Assembly: GCF_905475345.1 (NCBI RefSeq)
Contig: NC_066586.1
Coordinates: 6,734,400-6,798,399, forward strand
Length of the DNA: 64,000 bases
Direction of reading: 5' to 3'
Source: Vespula vulgaris
Lineage: Eukaryota; Arthropoda; Insecta; Hymenoptera; Vespidae
In this document: positions 41,991-54,185 of the stretch, in pieces
How positions within the stretch are numbered: position 1 is the stretch's first letter
How the letters are laid out: the number at the start of each line of letters is the position of its first letter
The notes under the pieces: generated by a model
Seen by the model: only the letters and a program-made list of their open reading frames with translations
The model's database searches: none
What the model was told of the DNA's origin: nothing
Position numbers and translations under genes: made by a program

Positions 41991-42427
41991 TCAGCATATA
42001 TTGTAAGTGAATTGAAATCATATATTGAATGAAATTATTCAATATCAATATAGTGAACGAAAGCATATATTGAAAGGGAAATATTCGTAAGTGAACGTCA
42101 GAAAAATGGAATTTTGAACGAAACCCACCTCAGCGGAAGAACGAAACCCACCTAAGGCCCACATCCGAGGGCCGCTCCCAAGGGTCCCACCCGATAGAAG
42201 ATAGAGTACTTAATCAACAATTTAACCAAAAATTAAAAATAATTGTTTTAACTATAATATGCAGCCATTCGCCCGGTAGTACTTCCGCTATATAATTATT
42301 TAAATATCCATATATAATTTAGTTATAAACTATTGATGTAATTTAGATACAATTTCAATATATTGCAAGTACTACCGACCCAGGTCCCACCGCTTGGAGG
42401 TTGCTGCATTTGGGGACCCACGGGCTA

Positions 42428-44399
42428 ACGGTGACTCTACTCTAAAGTTCGCGTGACCGGCGTGATCAAATAATCGACGTTCCATAAAACGAAGTCCCCG
42501 GTAGGACTTTTATTCGTGCCCGAACACTCCCGTGAGTGTTAAAATAACGGTGACTCAACTCTAAATTCGCGTCCGCGGCGTTTTATGCACTAACCAAGAA
42601 ATCAGGCGGCTACACTGAAGGAGGATCAGTCCACTCTTACGGATAGCAAACCACAATACTCGGCAGCACATAAGCCGACTCACTAGCACGACCGGTCATT
42701 TATTCGTTTTTAGCAATAAAACGTAGTCCATATCGGTAAGACTTTTAATCGCGCCCGAACACTCCCGTGAGTGTCAGAAGAACGGTGACTCTACTTTAAA
42801 TTCGCTTTCGCGGCGTTCTATGCACTAACCAAGAAATCAGGCGGCTACACTGAAGGAGGAACAGTCCACTCTTACGGATAGCAAACCACACTACTCGGCA
42901 GCCCATAAGCCGACTCACTAGCACGACCGGTCATTTATATGTTTTTAGCAATCAAACGTAGTCCATATCGGTAGGACTTTTAATCGCGCCCGAACACTCC
43001 CGTGAGTGTTAGAAGAACGGTGACTCTACTTTAAATTCGCGTTCGCAGCGTTCTATGCACTAACCAAGAAATCAGGCGGCTACACTGAAGGAGGATCAGT
43101 CCACTCTTACGGATAGCAAACCACACTACTCGGCAGCACATAAGCCGACTCACTAGCACGACCGGTCATTTATTCGTTTTTAGCAATCAAACGTAGTCCA
43201 TATCGGTAGGACTTTTAATCGCGCCCGAACACTCCCGTGAGTGTTAGAAGAACGGTGACTCTACTTTAAATTCGCGTTCGCAGCGTTCTATGCACTAACC
43301 AAGAAATCAGGCGGCTACACTGAAGGAGGATCAGTCCACTCTTACGGATAGCAAACCACACTACTCGGCAGCACATAAGCCGACTCACTAGCACGACCGG
43401 TCATTTATTCGTTTTTAGCAATCAAACGTAGTCCATATCGGTAAGACTTTTAATCGCGCCCGAACACTCCCGTGAGTGTTAGAAGAACGGTGACTCTACT
43501 TTAAATTCGCGTTCGCGGCGTTCTATGCACTAACCAAGAAATCAGGCGGCTAACTGGCGGAGGATCAGTCCACTCTTACGGATAGCAAACCACACTACTC
43601 GGCAGCACATAAGCCGACTCACTAGCACGACCGGTCATTTATATGTTTTTAGCAATCAAACGTAGTCCATATCGGTAGGACTTTTAATCGCGCCCGAACA
43701 CTCCCGTGAGTGTTAGAAGAACGGTGACTCTACTTTAAATTCGCGTTCGCAGCGTTCTATGCACTAACCAAGAAATCAGGCGGCTACACTGAAGGAGGAT
43801 CAGTCCACTCTTACGGATAGCAAACCACACTATTCGGCAGCACATAAGCCGACTCACTAGCACGACCGGTCATTTATATGTTTTTAGCAATCAAACGTAG
43901 TCCATATCGGTAAGACTTTTAATCGCGCCCGAACACTCCCGTGAGTGTTAGAAGAACGGTGACTCTACTTTAAATTCGCTTTCGCGGCGTTCTATGCACT
44001 AACCAAGAAATCAGGCGGCTACACTGAAGGAGGATCAGTCCACTCTTACGGATAGCAAACCACACTACTCGGCAGCACATAAGCCGACTCACTAGCACGA
44101 CCGGTCATTTATATGTTTTTAGCAATCAAACGTAGTCCATATCGGTAAGACTTTTAATCGCGCCCGAACACTCCCGTGAGTGTTAGAACAACGGTGACTC
44201 TACTTTAAATTCGCGTTCGCGGCGTTCTATGCACTAACCAAGAAATCAGGCGGCTACACTGAAGGAGGATCAGTCCACTCTTACGGATAGCAAACCACAC
44301 TACTCGGCAGCACATAAACCGACTCACTAGCACGACCGGTCATTTATACGTTTTTAGCAATCAAACGTAGTCCATATCGGTAGGACTTTTATTCGCGCC
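42428..44399. repeat. 235-bp tandem array, about eight copies
   Basis: Units start ACGGTGACTC at 42547, 42782, 43017, 43252, 43487, 43721, 43956 and 44191, after a short diverged 119-bp unit at 42428. Spacing is 235 bp except for one 234-bp unit, which carries the GGCTAACTGGCGG variant instead of GGCTACACTGAAGG. Each unit has the hairpin AACACTC-CCGT-GAGTGTT, an AGTCC...GGACT stem, and GACCGGTC. It is a diverged, amplified form of 45560-45840. Confidence 0.92.
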
Positions 44400-45560
44400 C
44401 GAGAACACCACGTCTCTGCCCGCCGACAAAGGCGTGAATGTTCTTCCTATCCTTCCCGTATTCGCGTCTAGCAATCGATTATGAAACGAACATTTCGACG
44501 ATTTATGGGATCACCCTCGCCGATATGTCGAAGTCCATGAACTGGAGGAGAAGCAGAAGAGAAAGAGAAGAAAAGAAAGCCGGAACATGCGCGCATGTGA
44601 AGAGGATAGAATTCGGAAGAGAAAGAAGAAGGCATGTCCGGCAAAGAACACGTGCACGTGTGAGAACGATGAAATGGAAAAGAAAACATGGACTTAGAAT
44701 GTAGCTACACTCGTCCAAAACCAGAGTACGAAAATCGAGCTCGATTTTTCGATACTGAAAGGAGGAAGCCCGCACAGAAGCCCACACCCACGAGCCCAAC
44801 TCATAGGTCCCACCCGAAAGAAATTAGAATAATGAACTTTGAGTATTTATTTCCGAATATAGGAAAGATGTATGAATCAATGTAAAATGCACGAAGTTCG
44901 ATGTTTAATTGGAATTGCATAGAAAAGATTTTGGAAAAATCTTAAAGAACGCAGCCATTCGCAAGGTGATACTTGCAGCCTACAAGATTTCGACATATCA
45001 CAAGTATTTCCGAGCCAAGTCCCACCGCGTGGAGATTGCTGCTTCTGAAGACCCACGGACTAACCGTGGCTCTACTTTTTACTACTTCTGCTACTATCAA
45101 GAAAACAAAGCAACGGGGCGATCACCACTCCCGACGAATTCAAGTCTCCAAACGCTAAAATTGCAGCCCCATGCGTATTTGCATTTGGAAACCGACTTAC
45201 GCATAGCTCAACTATCCAACATCGAAAGCTTCGATCATCACTTGAGCACAACCGGTCGTACTTTCGCGACAAACGCCGGAACCCAAAATTGAATCTACCG
45301 TAGTCACGATACTTACGCGAGCATTCCGGAGATACTCACGCGAATATGTTGAATACGTTAGAGCCAATGTTTGACTTTAACGCGCCGGAGAACACCAACG
45401 CCTTTGCCAGCCGACATAGGCGAGTGTCCTTCTATCCTGCCCGAACGGGAAAAAAGAAATCCTTCCACGCCTGTGGTAGAAAGATTCTTTGAACACCCGT
45501 GTAAAAATCTAAGTCCCTCGATGGTCCTTGTGTGACGCAACGATTGCTGCACCTGGAAAG
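44400..45560. repeat. Duplicated 1.1-kb spacer, copy 1
   Basis: Near-identical to 49250-50400. Open frames on both strands (for example 44438-44704 and 44503-44799) recur in both copies because the DNA is duplicated; no recognised domain is seen. A degraded core copy lies at 45010-45075. Confidence 0.75.
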
Positions 45561-45710
45561 AAACGGACTAACGAGGATTCTACTCTAAAATCCACGATCC
45601 GAGATGCCTTTCCGCTTCGGGAGCTTCGAGCTTCTCAGCAAACTGGAGATGTATAAAACCCCGCTTACAGAATGCTCCACCGTCCACACCGTCGGCTTCA
45701 GACATCTCGA

Positions 45711-45728
45711 GACACGACCGGTCGTGTC
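45711..45728. other. Perfect 18-bp palindrome GACACGACCGGTCGTGTC
   Basis: Identical at 50544-50561, 51892-51909, 53246-53263, 54580-54597 and 56134-56151. In the 235-bp arrays it has decayed to an 8- or 10-bp centre (GACCGGTC, TGACCGGTCA). Confidence 0.9.
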
Positions 45729-46811
45729 TATTTCGCTATTCCAAAGAACAAAACGAAGTCCTCGGTAGGACTAAATCTCGCGATCGCAAACACCCACGCG
45801 CGTGCCGGCCGTCACGCGCGTGAGTGTTTTCCCTATCATTCGCGTACGGAAGCAAGGAGTCATTCCCTTCCTGCATATAATATAGATTATATGCAGAGAG
45901 GTTCCTTTAACTTCCGTGTAAAAATCCCACGACGATAAGTCCAGCGATCACCTAATCTGAAACAGAAGAAGAATAAAAGAAGAGAAAAAATAAAAGCAGA
46001 TATTAAAGAGATATTAAAAATTAAATATAAGAGCAAAAATTAAAAAGTAAATAAAAGATTTATATCAAAGCAAAAATTAAAAATATAATGAAAACTAAAT
46101 ATAAATGCAAAAATTAAAAAGTTAATAAAAGTTAAATATAAAAGTAAAAATTATATATAAAATTAAATGCAAAAAGATATTTATATTTAACATATTTTCT
46201 GTAAACTTTGTTTCCTGTAAAAATTTAATTTCACTATGATTGGTCCCGCGATGATCGGTCCCTCGATGATCGTTCCCTCGATGATCGTTCCCTCGATGAT
46301 CTAACCTGAAACATAAAAGGAGTAAAAAAAAAAGTGGAGATAAATGAAAAAGAAGAAAGGAAAAGAAACGATGTAGAGAAAAATAGAAAAAGAAACGTGG
46401 AGTATTTGCGTAAGTGAACGTGAGAAAAATAAAATTCCGAACGATTATTTTGCATCTCGGAAATCATTTCGCTCGAAGAAGATCAGATTACCATTATTGA
46501 GTTCGATTTTTCCCTAGTGAAAGAACCATACCCGCCTAAGGCCCACACCCGAGGGCCCATCCCAAGGGTCCCACCCGATAGAAGATAGAGTACTTGATCA
46601 ACAATTTAACCACAAATTAAAAATAATTGTTTTAACTAAAATATGCAGCCATTCGCCCGGTAGTACTTCCGCTATATAATTATTTAAATATCCATATATA
46701 ATTTAGTTATAAACTATTGATGTAATTTAGATACAATTTCAATATATTGCAAGTACTACCGACCCAGGTCCCACCGCTTGGAGGTTGCTGCATCTGGGGA
46801 CCCACGGGCTA

Positions 46812-49250
46812 ACGGTGACTCTACTCTAAAGTTCGCGTGACCGGCGTGATCAAATAATCGACGTTCCATAAAACGAAGTCCCCGGTAGGACTTTTATTCG
46901 TGCCCGAACACTCCCGTGAGTGTTAAAATAACGGTGACTCAACTCTAAATTCGCGTCCGCGGCGTTTTATGCACTAACCAAGAAATCAGGCGGCTACACT
47001 GAAGAAGGATCAGTCCACTCTTACGGATAGCAAACCACAATACTCGGCAGCACATAAGCCGACTGACTAGCACGACCGGTCATTTATTCGTTTCTAGCAA
47101 TCAAACGTAGTCCATATCGGTAGGACTTTTAATCGCGCCCGAACACTCCCGTGAGTGTTAGAAGAACGGTGACTCTACTTTAAATTCGCGTTCGCGGCGT
47201 CCTATGCACTAACCAAGAAATCAGGCGGCTAACTGGCGGAGGATCAGTCCACTCTTACGGATAGCAAACCACACTACTCGGCAGCACATAAGCCGACTCA
47301 CTAGCTCGACCGGTCATTTATTCGTTTTTAGCAATCAAACGTAGTCCATATCGGTAGGACTTTTAATCGCGCCCGAACACTCCCGTGAGTGTTAGAAGAA
47401 CGGTGACTCTACTTTAAATTCGCGTTCGCGGTGTCCTATGCACTAACCAAGAAATCAGGCGGCTAACTGGCGGAGGATCAGTCCACTCTTACGGATAGCA
47501 AACCACACTACTCGGCAGCACATAAGCCGACTCACTAGCTCGACCGGTCATTTATTCGTTTTTAGCAATCAAACGTAGTCCATATCGGTAGGACTTTTAA
47601 TCGCGCCCGAACACTCCCGTGAGTGTTAAAAGAACGGTGACTCTACTTTAAATTCGCGTTCGCGGCGTTCTATGCACTAACCAAAAAATCAGGCGGCTAA
47701 CTGGCGGAGGGTGAGTCCACTCTTACGGATAGCAAACGATACTATTCGGCAGCACATAAACCGACTCACTAGCATGACCGGTCATTTATTCGTTTTTAGC
47801 AATCAAACGTAGTCCATACCGGTAGGACTTTTAATCGCGCCCGAACACTCCCGTGAGTGTTAGAAGAACGGTGACTCTACTTTAAATTCGCGTTCGCGGT
47901 GTCCTATGCACTAACCAAGAAATCAGGCGGCTAACTGGCGGAGGATCAGTCCACTCTTACGGATAGCAAACCACACTACTCGGCAGCACATAAGCCGACT
48001 CACTAGCTCGACCGGTCATTTATTCGTTTTTAGCAATCAAACGTAGTCCATATCGGTAGGACTTTTAATCGCGCCCGAACACTCCCGTGAGTGTTAAAAG
48101 AACGGTGACTCTACTTTAAATTCGCGTTCGCGGCGTTCTATGCACTAACCAAAAAATCAGGCGGCTAACTGGCGGAGGGTGAGTCCACTCTTACGGATAG
48201 CAAACGATACTATTCGGCAGCACATAAACCGACTCACTAGCATGACCGGTCATTTATTCGTTTTTAGCAATCAAACGTAGTCCATACCGGTAGGACTTTT
48301 AATCGCGCCCGAACACTCCCGTGAGTGTTAGAAGAACGGTGACTCTACTTTAAATTCGCGTTCGCGGTGCCCTATGCACTAACCAAGAAATCAGGCGGCT
48401 AACTGGCGGAGGATCAGTCCACTCTTACGGATAGCAAACCACACTACTCGGCAGCACATAAGCCGACTCACTAGCTCGACCGGTCATTTATTCGTTTTTA
48501 GCAATCAAACGTAGTCCATTACGGTAGGACTTTTAATCGCGCCCGAACACTCCCGTGAGTGTTAGAAGAACGGTGACTCTACTTTAAATTCGCGTTCGCG
48601 GCGTTCTATGCACTAACCAAAAAATCAGGCGGCTAACTGGCGGAGGGTGAGTCCACTCTTACGGATAGCAAACGATACTATTCGGCAGCACATAAACCGA
48701 CCCACTAGCATGACCGGTCATTTATTCGTTTTTAGCAATCAAACGTAGTCCATATCGGTAGGACTTTTAATCGCGCCCGAACACTCCCGTGAGTGTTAGA
48801 AGAACGGTGACTCTACTTTAAATTCGCGTTCGCGGCGTCCTATGCACTAACCAAGAAATCAGGCGGCTAACTGGCGGAGGATCAGTCCACTCTTACGGAT
48901 AGCAAACCACACTACTCGGCAGCACATAAACCGACTCACTAGTACGACCGGTCATTTATACGTTTTTAGCAATCAAACGTAGTCCATTACGGTAGGACTT
49001 TTAATCGCGCCCGAACACTCCCGTGAGTGTTAGAAGAACGGTGACTCTACTTTAAATTCGCGTTCGCGGCGTCCTATGCACTAACCAAGAAATCAGGCGG
49101 CTAACTGGCGGAGGATCAGTCCACTCTTACGGATAGCAAACCACACTACTCGGCAGCACATAAACCGACTCACTAGCACGACCGGTCATTTATACGTTTT
49201 TATCAATCAAACGTAGTCCATATCGGTAGGACTTTTATTCGCGCCCGAGA
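46812..49250. repeat. 234-bp tandem array with a 468-bp dimer
   Basis: Units start ACGGTGACTC at about 46931, 47166, 47400, 47634, 47868, 48102, 48336, 48570, 48804 and 49038. From 47634 to 48804 two subtypes alternate: one with CCAAAAAATC, GGAGGGTGAG and AAACGATACT, the other with CCAAGAAATC, GGAGGATCAG and AAACCACACT. This gives a 468-bp higher-order period. Nearly all units carry the GGCTAACTGGCGG form that is rare in the first array. Confidence 0.9.
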
Positions 49251-50400
49251 ACACCACGTTTCTGCCCGCCGACAAAGGCGTGAGTGTTCTTCCTATCCTT
49301 CCCGTATTCGCGTCTAGCAATCGATTATGAAACGAACATTTCGACGATTTATGGGATCACCCTCGCCGATATGTCGAAGTCCATGAACTGGAGGAGAAGC
49401 AGAAGAGAAAGAGAAGAAAAGAAAGCCGGAACATGCGCGCATGTGAAGAGGATAGAATTCAGAAGAGAAAGAAGAAAGCATGTCCGGGAAAGAACACGTG
49501 CACGTGTGAGAACGATGAAATAGAAAAGAAAAGATGGACATAGAATGTAGCTACACTCGTCCAAAACCAGAGTACGAAAATCGAGCTCGATTTTTCGATA
49601 CTGAAAGGAGGAAGCCCGCACAGAAGCCCACACCCACGAGCCCAACTCATAGGTCCCACCCGAAAGAAATTAGAATAATGAACTTTGAGTATTTATTTCC
49701 GAGTATAGGAAAGATGTATGAATCAATGTAAAATGCACGAAGTTCGATGTTTAATTGGAATTCCATAGAAAACATTTTGGACAAATCTTAAAGAACGCAG
49801 CCATTCGCAAGGTGATACTTGCAGCCTACAAGATTTCGACATATCACAAGTATTTCCGACTCAAGTCTCACCGCGTGGAGGTTGCTGCTTCTGGAGACCA
49901 ACGGACTAACGGTGCCTCTACTCTTTACTACTTCTGCTACTATCAAGAAAGCAAAGCAATGGGGCGATCTCCACTCCCGACGAATTCAAGTCTCCAAACG
50001 CTAAAATTGCAGCCCCATGCGTATTCGCATTTGGTAACCGACTTACGCATAGCTCAACTATCCATCATCGAAAGCTTCGATCACCACTTGAGCACAACCG
50101 CACAAAGGCCGGAATCCAAAATTGAATCTACCGCAGTCACGATACTTACGCGAGCATTCCAGAAACACTCACGCGAATATGTTGAATACGTTAGAGCCAA
50201 TTTAGGACTTAATCGCGCCCGAGAACACCAACGCCTTTGCCAGCCGACATAAGCGTATGTCCTTCTATCTTGCCCGAACGGGAGAAAAGAAATCCTTCTA
50301 CGCCTGAGGTAGAAAGATTCTTTAAACGCCCGTATAAAAATCTAAGTCCCTCGATGGTCCTTGGGCGATGCAACGTTTGCTGCTCCTGGAAAGAAACGGA
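49250..50400. repeat. Duplicated 1.1-kb spacer, copy 2
   Basis: Copy of 44400-45560 with scattered substitutions. The same open frames recur; no domain is recognised. Confidence 0.75.
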
Positions 50401-51483
50401 CTAACGAGGATTCTACTCTAAAATCCACGATCCGAGATGCCTTTCCGCTTCGGGAGCTTCGAGCTTCTCAGCAAACTGGAGATGTTTAAAACCCCGCTTA
50501 CAGAATGCTCCACCGTCCACACCGTCGGCTTCAGACATCTCGAGACACGACCGGTCGTGTCTATTTCGCTATTCCAAAGAACAAAACGAAGTCCTCGGTA
50601 GGACTAAATCTCGCGATCGCGAACACCCACGCGCGTGCCGGCCGTCACGCGCGTGAGTGTTTTCTCTATCATTCGCGTACGGAAGCAAGGAGACATACCC
50701 TTCCTGCATATAACAAAAATTATATGCAGAGAGGTTCCATTAACTTCCGTGTAAAAATCCCACGATGATTGGTTCCTCGATTACCTAATCTGAAACAGAC
50801 AAAGAATAAAACAAGAGATGAATATAAAAGCAAAAATTAAACAGGTAACATAAACTAAATATAAAAGCAAAAATTAGATATAACAAAAATTAAATATAAA
50901 AGCAAAAATGAAACAGGTAACATAAATTAAATATAAAAATAAAAATTAAACAGGTAACATAAACTAAATATAAAAGCAAAAATTAGATATAACAAAAATT
51001 AAATATAAAAGCAAAAATTAAACAGGTAACATAAACTAAATATAAAAGCAAAAATTAAATATAAAAGCTAAAATTAAAAAGATTAGAAAACTTAAATATA
51101 AGAGTAAAAATTATATGCAAAAAGACATTTAATTCAAAAATTTCTCTGTAAAAATTTAATTCCATGATGATCGATCCCTGGATGATCCCTCGCTCGATGA
51201 TCGCTCCCTCGATGATCTAACCTGAAACAGAAAAAGAGTTAAAAAATGATTAGAAAAGGATAAATGGAAAAGAGTAAAAGAAAAGAAGAAATGAAGAAGA
51301 GAAGAAGTGAAAAAGAGTATTTGCGTATGTTCGCGTGAGAAAAATAGAATTCTGAACCCATTGATATGCATCTCGAAGATCGTTTTATTCGAGGAAAATC
51401 AGAGTACCATAATTGAGTTTGATTTTTCCTTAGTGAAAGAACCAAACCCGCCTAAGGCCCACACCCGAGGGCCCCTCCCAAGG

Positions 51484-51593
51484 GTCCCACCCGAAAGAAG
51501 ACAGAGTAATTAATCAACAATTTAATCAATAATTTAACATAATTTGTTTAAACTATAATATGCAGCCATTCGCCCGGTAATGCTTGCGCAATA

Positions 51594-51637
<44 letters not shown>

Positions 51638-52831
51638 TAATTTAGTTATAGATTGTAGATATAATTTAGACATAGATTTCAATATTTCGCAAGTACTACC
51701 GACCCAGGTCCCACCACTTGGAGGTTGCTGCATCTGGAGACCCACGGGCTAACGGGGATTCTACTCTAAAATCCACGATCCGAGATGCCTTTCCGCTTCG
51801 GGAGCTTCGAGCTTCTCAGCAAACTGGAGATGTATAAAACCCCGCTTACAGAATGCTCCACCGTCCACACCGTCGGCTTCAGACATCTCGAGACACGACC
51901 GGTCGTGTCTATTTCGCTATTCCAAAGAACAAAACGAAGTCCTCGGTAGGACTAAATCTCGCGATCGCGAACACCCACGCGCGTGCCGGCCGTCACGCGC
52001 GTGAGTGTTTTCTCTATCATTCGCGTACGGAAGCAAGGAGACATACCCTTCCTGCATATAACAAAAATTATATGCAGAGAGGTTCCATTAACTTCCGTGT
52101 AAAAATCCCACGATGATTGGTTCCTCGATTACCTAATCTGAAACAGACAAAGAATAAAACAAGAGATGAATATAAAAGCAAAAATTAAACAGGTAACATA
52201 AACTAAATATAAAAGCAAAAATTAGATATAACAAAAATTAAATATAAAAGCAAAAATGAAACAGGTAACATAAATTAAATATAAAAATAAAAATTAAACA
52301 GGTAACATAAACTAAATATAAAAGCAAAAATTAGATATAACAAAAATTAAATATAAAAGCAAAAATTAAACAGGTAACATAAACTAAATATAAAAGCAAA
52401 AATTAAATATAAAAGCTAAAATTAAAAAGATTAGAAAACTTAAATATAAGAGTAAAAATTATATGCAAAAAGACATTTAATTCAAAAATTTCTCTGTAAA
52501 AATTTAATTCCATGATGATCGATCCCTGGATGATCCCTCGCTCGATGATCGCTCCCTCGATGATCTAACCTGAAACAGAAAAAGAGTTAAAAAATGATTA
52601 GAAAAGGATAAATGGAAAAGAGTAAAAGAAAAGAAGAAATGAAGAAGAGAAGAAGTGAAAAAGAGTATTTGCGTATGTTCGCGTGAGAAAAATAGAATTC
52701 TGAACCCATTGATATGCATCTCGAAGATCGTTTTATTCGAGGAAAATCAGAGTACCATAATTGAGTTTGATTTTTCCTTAGTGAAAGAACCAAACCCGCC
52801 TAAGGCCCACACCCGAGGGCCCCTCCCAAGG
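51484..52831 (-). repeat. Unit D 1.35-kb tandem repeat, copy 1
   Basis: 1348 bp. Contains a (TA)n tract (51599-51630), a core copy, the 18-bp palindrome, a long hairpin (51970-52010), the TGCATATAA-TTATATGCA hairpin, AT-rich repeats and the GTTTCAG-like boundary. It is the 4.9-kb unit without array and spacer. The recurrent 87-codon plus frame starting MLHRPHRRLQTSRD is a by-product of the duplicated core. Confidence 0.9.
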
Positions 52832-52941
52832 GTCCCACCCGAAAGAAGACAGAGTAATTAATCAACAATTTAATCAATAATTTAACATAATTTGTTTAAA
52901 CTATAATATGCAGCCATTCGCCCGGTAATGCTTGCGCAATA

Positions 52942-52991
<50 letters not shown>

Positions 52992-54185
52992 TAATTTAGT
53001 TATAGATTGTAGATATAATTTAGACATAGATTTCAATATTTCGCAAGTACTACCGACCCAGGTCCCACCACTTGGAGGTTGCTGCATCTGGAGACCCACG
53101 GGCTAACGGGGATTCTACTCTAAAATCCACGATCCGAGATGCCTTTCCGCTTCGGGAGCTTCGAGCTTCTCAGCAAACTGGAGATGTATAAAACCCCGCT
53201 TACAGAATGCTCCACCGTCCACACCGTCGGCTTCAGACATCTCGAGACACGACCGGTCGTGTCTATTTCGCTATTCCAAAGAACAAAACGAAGTCCTCGG
53301 TAGGACTAAATCTCGCGATCGCGAACACTCACGCGCGTGCCGGCCGTCACGCGCGTGAGTGTTTTCCCTATCATTCGCGTACGGAAGCAAGGAGACATAC
53401 CCTTCCTGCATATAACAAAAATTATATGCAGAGAGGTTCCATTAACTTCCGTGTAAAAATCCCACGATGATTGGTTCCTCGATTACCTAATCTGAAACAG
53501 ACAAAGAATAAAACAAGAGATGAATATAAAAGCAAAAATTAAACAGGTAACATAAACTAAATATAAAAGCAAAAATTAGATATAACAAAAATTAAATATA
53601 AAAGCAAAAATGAAACAGGTATCATAAATTAAATATAAAAATAAAAATTAAACAGGTAACATCAACTAAATATAAAAGCAAAAATTAGATATAACAAAAA
53701 TTAAATATAAAAGCAAAAATTAAACAGGTAACATAAACTAAATATAAAAGCAAAAATTAAATATAAAAGCTAAACTTAAAAAGATTAGAAAACTTAAATA
53801 TAAGAGTAAAAATTATATGCAAAAAGACATTTAATTCAAAAATTTCTCTGTAAAAATTTAATTCCATGATGATCGATCCCTGGATGATCCCTCGCTCGAT
53901 GATCGCTCCCTCGATGATCTAACCTGAAACAGAAAAAGAGTTAAAAAATGATTAGAAAAGGATAAATGGAAAAGAGTAAAAGAAAAGAAGAAATGAAGAA
54001 GAGAAGAAGTGAAAAAGAGTATTTGCGTATGTTCGCGTGAGAAAAATAGAATTCTGAACCCATTGATATGCATCTCGAAGATCGTTTTATTCGAGGAAAA
54101 TCAGAGTACCATAATTGAGTTTGATTTTTCCTTAGTGAAAGAACGAAACCCGCCTAAGGCCCACACCCGAGGGCCCCTCCCAAGG
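52832..54185 (-). repeat. Unit D 1.35-kb tandem repeat, copy 2
   Basis: 1354 bp, nearly identical to the previous copy. The main difference is a longer (TA)n tract (about 52946-52985). From 53300 on it shares base changes with copy 3 (for example GAACACTCACG instead of GAACACCCACG). Confidence 0.9.
53324..53363 (-). other. Long hairpin, 16-bp perfect arms, 8-nt loop
   Basis: Plus arm AACACTCACGCGCGTG, loop CCGGCCGT, arm CACGCGCGTGAGTGTT. Same in the repeat at 54186-55519. In the copies near 45790, 50625 and 51970 the left arm reads AACACCCACG. That substitution keeps the pair as G-U only if the minus strand is the RNA. Confidence 0.8.

Larger units (their letters stand above)
42184..46567 (-). 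repeat. Unit D higher-order repeat 1 (4.38 kb)
   Basis: Delimited by GTCCCACCCGATAGAAGATA. On the plus axis it contains a core copy (42375-42440), a 235-bp array (42428-44399), a 1.1-kb spacer (44400-45560), a hairpin-rich core (45560-45945), AT-rich sequence, and an acceptor-like end (ATGATCTAACCTGAAAC at 46295, read on the minus strand as GTTTCAGGTTAGATCAT). It is repeated as 46568-51483. Confidence 0.8.
46568..51483 (-). repeat. Unit D higher-order repeat 2 (4.92 kb)
   Basis: Second copy of the 4.4-4.9-kb unit with the same internal order. Longer because its array (46812-49250) has about two more units. The 50800-51130 part is a tandem run of TAAACTAAATATAAAAGCAA-like elements. Confidence 0.8.

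Noticed and set aside
44438..44799. Overlapping plus and minus frames repeated at 49284-49645
   Set aside because: Conserved only because the 1.1-kb spacer is duplicated; both strands stay equally open, and no domain is present.
45672..45938. Five-times repeated 87-88-codon frame beginning MLHRPHRRLQTSRD
   Set aside because: It runs antisense to the predicted transcript and through the palindrome and long hairpin; conservation follows the DNA repeat, with no independent coding signal.
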